In this document: positions 60,201 through 64,000 of the stretch, piece after piece | Numbering within the stretch: the first letter of the stretch is position 1 | How the letters are laid out: each line of letters starts with the position of its first letter | Origin: Undaria pinnatifida | Taxonomy: Eukaryota; Sar; Phaeophyceae; Laminariales; Alariaceae | DNA length: 64,000 bases | Reading direction: 5' to 3' | NCBI GenBank assembly: GCA_012845835.1 | Contig: JABAKD010000026.1 | Span: 8,378,058-8,442,057, forward strand | Made by a program: the position numbers and the translations under genes | The notes under the pieces: model-generated | Databases searched by the model: none | What the model was told of the DNA's origin: nothing | What the model saw: only the letters and a program-made list of their open reading frames with translations

Positions 60201-60259
60201 GCGTCAGGTGCCGGACCAGCGCCTCCCCGTTCGATTCCTCCAACACTACGGACAAAGGC
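51282..60259 (-). CDS. Cationic amino-acid transporter (SLC7/APC family), first exon missing
   Basis: A membrane permease for amino acids, by family probably basic ones. Exons, all GT-AG and in phase: 60259-60120, 58793-58615, 57544-57314, 56187-56047, 54945-54751, 54240-54184, 52826-52603, 51882-51624, 51428-51282. These give 524 residues. Landmarks in order: LTLLDLVVIGVAGTLGTGIF (TM1 substrate site), YAGPAGMLSWVLAGIGCIFS, YAELSSIIPSQGGAYAYAF, GELPAAITAWCLTLEFGVSG, FYGYLGFDEVCLLAGEAINP, FVAIGELVSLP, QPRLISVLSSDGLLPKSLS and FRTPFSPWVPAVG near the end. All are typical of the CAT group. TGA is at 51284-51282. The first resolved exon needs two bases from an upstream exon that I could not place; it probably encodes few residues. 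A possible start (MQGSASRPLKRFF, 60696) lacks a donor in the right phase. Confidence 0.9.
52512..52598. repeat. ATC microsatellite next to a permease splice donor
   Basis: An (ATC/ATT)n tract in the intron, starting five bases from the GTAATA donor at 52602. Confidence 0.85.
52895..53060. repeat. Intronic repeat, copy 1
   Basis: Shared with 55045-55185: GTCGTCCGTAAGACCA or GTAGTCGTATGACCAT, CTCGCATGCCTACTATACCGG, GGGTTTTCACC, CAAGCGCGAAGCG and CGCATGAAGGGTGA, in the same order. Both copies lie in introns of the permease gene just beside a G-run. Confidence 0.8.
55045..55185. repeat. Intronic repeat, copy 2
   Basis: Counterpart of 52895-53060, also upstream of an acceptor (54946) and beside a run of 18 G. 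Confidence 0.8.
57840..58075 (-). mobile_element. tRNA-derived SINE
   Basis: On the - strand: A-box-like GGTGGTCTAGTGATTGCC and B-box-like GAGTTAGATTCCCACC (58072-58000), an A-rich stretch (57960-57971), then the body TCGACGCAAGTCGACGAGG and GAAGGCATGTACC also found in the H1 intron copy. It lies in a permease intron. Confidence 0.6.
58381..58460 (-). repeat. Partial copy of the permease exon 58793-58615
   Basis: On the - strand it reads GGTAGCCTTCGGGGAGCTGC, then CTCGGCCATCACCGCTTGGT, encoding GELPSAITAWCL like the true exon's GELPAAITAWCL. The intron bases after it (CTTACAAGGCCTCCGCCGCT against ACCTCTAGGGTTGGAAGGTT) diverge. The offset from the true exon is 211 bp, and no acceptor of its own is clear. 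Confidence 0.75.
59798..60119 (-). repeat. Three tandem partial copies of the permease TM1 exon with its splice donor
   Basis: Downstream of the exon 60259-60120 its last 55 bp plus donor and about 40 bp of intron recur at 98-126 bp steps; marker GTCGTG or GTGGTG at 60121, 60022, 59924 and 59798. Copy 2 encodes GTLGTSMAVIGGLIGHD and ends in GTGAGT; copy 3 encodes LGTSIFAIVGLIGHD and ends in GTGCGT; copy 4 is worn. The real exon encodes GTLGTGIFAMVGLIGHD. Confidence 0.85.
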
Positions 60260-61632
60260 CTGTAATGAAAGCGAAATGTTCCGGACAAGGAGAAAGGAGA
60301 AGGACTTGATGAACACGGGGTAATACGGAAATTTGTTTTGGTATTTTGTACCTTTTTAAGACATTTTATGCCTATCTATGTATGTATGGATTGTGTCCCT
60401 TTTTTAGACAAAGGTCTATAAATGTCTCGTATTATGTACCTTGTTCAGACATAGGACTATCAAGTTTCAGGTGAAACGTCTCGGACAAGGAACAAACCAA
60501 AAAGATTATAAGATCTGTCGTCACAGATAGTACGTACAAAGTTGCCGCTAGGATCTCGCGCAACACGAGAATTGCGGCTATATATCGCCAACTCGGGTGG
60601 GTTTGTGGATGTGTGATCATTTTGCTCCGCGGCCGCAATTGACTGTTTACTCAAAGCGAAAAAACGCTTCAGCGGTCTCGAAGCGGATCCCTGCATTTTT
60701 TGGCGCCGCGTAGTAAACTAGAACCTCGGATTCGCTCGTAACTACGAGTTCCTAATTTCAAATTTCAAAACAGCGGCCCATTTCGAGATCGTTTTTTATA
60801 GGTTCATGTGCGTCGCCGGTCAAACAATCAGGATCGAATACATGTTTTTGAGTCTCTACGGACCGACGGCCCAAAGATCACAGCGGCGGTACTGCTGAGG
60901 AGCAACAACCAAAAAGTGCCGGACACGGCACCAGCTCGTCATCACAGACAGCGCAGCAGGGGTCATCATCATCAACAACAACAGCGACGACAGCACATTT
61001 ACAACCAACAACAGCTGCAACAACAGCTATTAATAGCTACCGTACATTCTACCAGCGTACTCAAGTTGACGGCAGTCGCAAATATCCTTCCACGCAAGTT
61101 CCTAGCGACAGCTACATTATCATATTAAAGCCGGTACGTAAGATAAAGGGGAACCTTTTGGAATAGTGGTCTAGCGACATCTTCCGGATATATGCCCTTC
61201 TAAAACAAAAAGTGACCTTTCGCACTTTAGCTTTTTTACCGCTTTTGGGGCACGGGTTGTAAACGATCAAACCGCTGCTTTGTCAGGCACGGCGTTGGTA
61301 TTGTCCACCATCTAGTGGGAGCTCGCAGCAGTGCAACTAGTATCACGCTGCGCGCATGCGGAGAGGCTCCTTGAATGGTACTGACTGTAGCTCAGATACA
61401 CCCTCTGCCTCAGCAGCAGACCGGGCTGCTATAAACTAAGCTGTAAAGCTGTTACGGGTGGTCGGTTCTACTTGCCCGATACTTTTCCCTTTATTTTTCA
61501 AGAGTGTGTTTATGTTTAGACTAAAGCTCGTATCATAGAAGTGCCTGTGTTACCCGTCTCACTTGCGACACCCCCGGGAATTTCAAGCCAACCACATCCC
61601 GAACGGGAACCTTTTCATCTTGTACTATCAAT
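60260..61632. other. Upstream region of the permease gene
   Basis: It should contain the missing first exon and promoter. GTCTATAAATGTCTCGTAT near 60412 and a related ACATAGGACTATCAAGTTTC block form a small direct repeat. A (CAA)n-rich tract lies at 60965-61030. Nothing else recognised. Confidence 0.35.
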
Positions 61633-61639
61633 ACCAGGG

Positions 61640-61985
61640 GTTGTCATGGGCCGGTCGGTCCGGCCTGGCCCATCAATTTTTCGCATAATGGGCCGCGGCC
61701 CGGCCCGGCTCATAGTTTCACATGGCGGGCCTCGGCCCGGCCCGGCCGATCAAATTTTCATATGATGGGCCGCGGCCCGGCCCGGCCCGGCCCGGTCCAT
61801 CACAGTTTCAATTTTTCATGGCCCAGTCCGGCCCGACCCTCCAAAAATTCAAACGTCTCGCCCCGGCCCGGCCTGGTCCACGACATTGGCGGCGAGGCCC
61901 ATGAGACTCCGGCTCTGTATGGGTCGGCCCGCCTTTTTTGTGGACCGGCCCGTGGATTTAGCGGGCCGGACCACGGGCTGGCTCA
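61640..61985. repeat. GGGCCGCGGCCCGG array
   Basis: Blocks of (GGCCC)n separated by 20-25 bp AT-rich spacers such as CATCAATTTTTC, CATAGTTTCACATGG and GATCAAATTTTCATATGAT. The design is like that of the GGGTC arrays in the hAT-type elements, but no matching inverted ends were found. Confidence 0.75.
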
Positions 61986-62804
61986 TGTGTTGTCACGTAC
62001 TAAAAGGTGCATGTTGACGTGTGTTTTCATTACACATTATATATTGTTCGTTTCATTGATCCTTCTGGATTCCGTGGGCCAGCTGCATCCGGCCAATGAG
62101 GCGTATGTACCCACTCGTACCCACAACCCGGTCTGATGGCTTTTGTCCCGACTGGTGGACCATCCCCTCCAGCTGCTTCGAGCTCAGCAGCAGCAGCACG
62201 CACGCACGCACCTACTGCCTGTTGCTCGAACTAAACCTACCTCTGATGCAACAACACCTCTTGCTGCAATACCCTACCTGCTTGCTATCTATCTGTCACC
62301 CGAAGAGAGCAAAGACAACGCCAGTGGTCTTTTGCCGGGGGCGTCCCATGCTACAGCATGCTGCAGCAGTCCATGCTCCCGGTTCTACAACGTCGTACAC
62401 GAAAGTGACCGTCGCTGCAACGGTCGCTCAGAAGATGCCTCCTGCCACGAAGTTTGCACCGGCGATTCCGTCGGGAACAAACCATGGTAAAAGCTATAAA
62501 TGCTGCCTGGGTCATGGAGATGCCAAGGAACGTCTTCTGTACGCCCACAACGGCATCAAGGCTTTGACCAGACATTCGCACAGTTCCACGAAACACTGGG
62601 AGTTGGTTCTTGCCGCTAGCAGCAGATCAGCACAGGCGAAGAGTCAGCACGCAGAGGGGCTCGTGTAGATATACCGCTGAAACTCTCGTCAAGGTTGTGC
62701 ATGGAGTAGTATCCCATACCCCCATACTCTTCGTATTTACTCAAAGGGGACGCTGCACTCGGGCTGCCTGCTGGGTTATTACTGATGGTTGTTTCCCATT
62801 TAGC

Positions 62805-62947
62805 ACATCTCATGGGCCGCGCGCGGCCGGGGCCGGCCCGCGAAAAGACGTGGGCCGCAACATGGGCAGGGTGGACGCCGTTTGGCACCATTAATAGCAA
62901 CCGCACACCGCATTTCATGGGCCGCGGCCCGGCCCGGTCCATCAAAT
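62805..62947. repeat. Second GGGCC array
   Basis: CATGGGCCGCGCGCGGCCGG at 62812 and CATGGGCCGCGGCCCGGCCC at 62917 frame a short unique centre. It is related to 61640-61985 and lies next to the LTR that follows. Confidence 0.65.
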
Positions 62948-62980
62948 GAGAAAGGCTGTCTGACAGCACTAGCGGCAACC

Positions 62981-63863
62981 TGGTATTTGAGTGGTAACTG
63001 GAAGAAAGATAAGTAAGTTCTGCTGGAGTTTGAAGTAAGTCATTGTGCGGTTCAGATGTTTGACACGGTGAAATATGATATATTGAAATATGGTGAGACT
63101 CAATACGGTACGTCGGAATACGGAATGGATAGAGAGAGGGTGTAGTTCCAGGATGGAAGAGGATAGCGACAGAGCTGGGGACAGCCCCCGCTTGGTCATA
63201 GGTTTAGAAGAAAAATAAACAGCGATCTATGCACAACAGTAAAACCAGTGGCAAAGTTAGCGAGTTGGATAGCCACCTACAGCAGCGTTGATGGCGCGAG
63301 ATAGAAAACCGTGCGGAGAAAGGAAGCAGAAAAATGTCCAGAATAGAGAGCCAACGGGTGAGGGGGCACGAGCTCCTGATAGCCGAGAGCCGGGCAAGCA
63401 TCTTCGTCGAGTCATTTAGGTTGGGTTTGTCGTTTTCCCGCCCACCCTCCCGATAATTATTTTCGCAACGGATGGTCAAACGCGGAAGAGGACGAAGTGG
63501 TCAATTAGAGATAGAGTAATCCCGATCGCACAGGTCGTTAGGAACGGAATTTCACCACATACATTTAAAAATCGTTTAGCAATCGTGGTGGGTTCCCGGG
63601 ACGAACGGGCCGTTCCAAACGGAACTACAAGTATATCGTACCAGAAAGCACTACAAGCACATATTGGTCGATTGTGTTGGTATATTCCAGGCATATTCCC
63701 GATCGCACGCTGGCCGTTAGAAACGGCATCACTACATTTTATTATCGTTTGGCAATTGCGTCGTCAGGGTTTTGTTAAGGTTTTAGTGGGGTATTAGTAT
63801 TTGGCCACTTGCAAAAGGTTAACCACTAGCTTACCCAAACTATTAATAAGCCTTATAACACTC
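62981..63863 (-). repeat. Probable LTR of a second retroelement, left border uncertain
   Basis: On the - strand a purine tract (GGGGGGGAAGAG, 63875-63864) is followed directly by TGTTATAAGGCTTATTAATAG, the layout of a polypurine tract and 3' LTR start. Inside, about 65 bp recur (CCCGATCGCACAG and CCCGATCGCACGC, with TCGTTTAGCAATCG and TCGTTTGGCAATTG). The left border is a guess at a TACCA end (62981). Confidence 0.45.
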
Positions 63864-64000
63864 TTCCCCCCTGAAACGGCGGGGTACTTGGTCGGCCGGA
63901 TATTCGGGCGGATCTGTCAATATCCAAGCGGTTTCATTTCCTGGGGATACTGGGGAGAGTATTTTTCAAGTTCGACATGGGGAAAGTCTGAAATTATTTT
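63864..64000 (-). mobile_element. 3' internal end of a retroelement continuing beyond the window
   Basis: On the - strand an open frame enters from the window edge (IISDFPHVELEKYSPQYPQE) and stops at 63919-63917, about 40 bp before the polypurine tract. This is where a pol frame usually ends. The type (copia or gypsy) cannot be told from this piece. Confidence 0.4.

Noticed and set aside
60460-60696. MQGSASRPLKRFF frame as permease exon 1
   Set aside because: No donor in the phase needed by the next exon; GTAAAC inside it gives the wrong phase. Kept only as a possibility.
62096-62668. 190-codon + strand frame, and a shorter - strand one
   Set aside because: No recognisable motif, no splice support, and compositional runs (CAG, ACGC); neither strand is convincing.

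Overview
The window looks like nuclear DNA of a stramenopile alga, most probably a brown alga of the Ectocarpus type. The evidence is long introns with GT-AG borders, GC-rich exons in AT-richer non-coding DNA, compact histone genes, a spliced SLC7-type amino-acid permease, and a dense mix of Ty3/gypsy, hAT, SINE-like and LINE-like debris. The lineage is an inference; the eukaryotic nature is plain from the spliced genes.

Layout. 1-6377: a degraded Ty3/gypsy-type retroelement (+), cut by the left window edge. It carries a Ser/Pro-rich region, a NADAR (YbiA-like ADP-ribose N-glycosidase) domain, a retropepsin, an integrase with an exact D-D35-E triad, a chromodomain-like segment and a Tudor-like tail, but the reverse transcriptase and RNase H are missing. 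6378-11742: non-coding DNA with minisatellites and a 1606 bp non-autonomous hAT-type element full of CGGGT arrays, with perfect 18 bp inverted ends and an 8 bp target duplication. 11743-15799: a divergent histone pair, a three-exon linker histone H1 (-) and an intronless H3 (+), sharing a 386 bp promoter with CCAAT boxes. The long second H1 intron holds a tRNA-derived SINE into which a second poly(A) retroposon has inserted. 19028-32404: one nine-exon gene (-) for a protein of about 1889 residues with an N-terminal PDZ domain followed by long coiled coils. 32405-51281: gene-poor DNA with tandem repeats, foldbacks, SINE pieces, a LINE C-terminal fragment and a few doubtful exons. 51282-60259: a cationic amino-acid transporter (SLC7/APC family, -), nine exons resolved and the first one(s) not found. 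Its introns contain tandem partial copies of its own exons. 60260-64000: GGGCC-rich arrays and the LTR end of a second retroelement (-) that runs off the right edge.

The host genes are not an operon and show no shared pathway beyond H1/H3, which package chromatin and are probably co-regulated. The most unusual content is the NADAR domain inside a retroelement polyprotein, the self-copied exon fragments of the permease gene, and the retroposons with target-site duplications.
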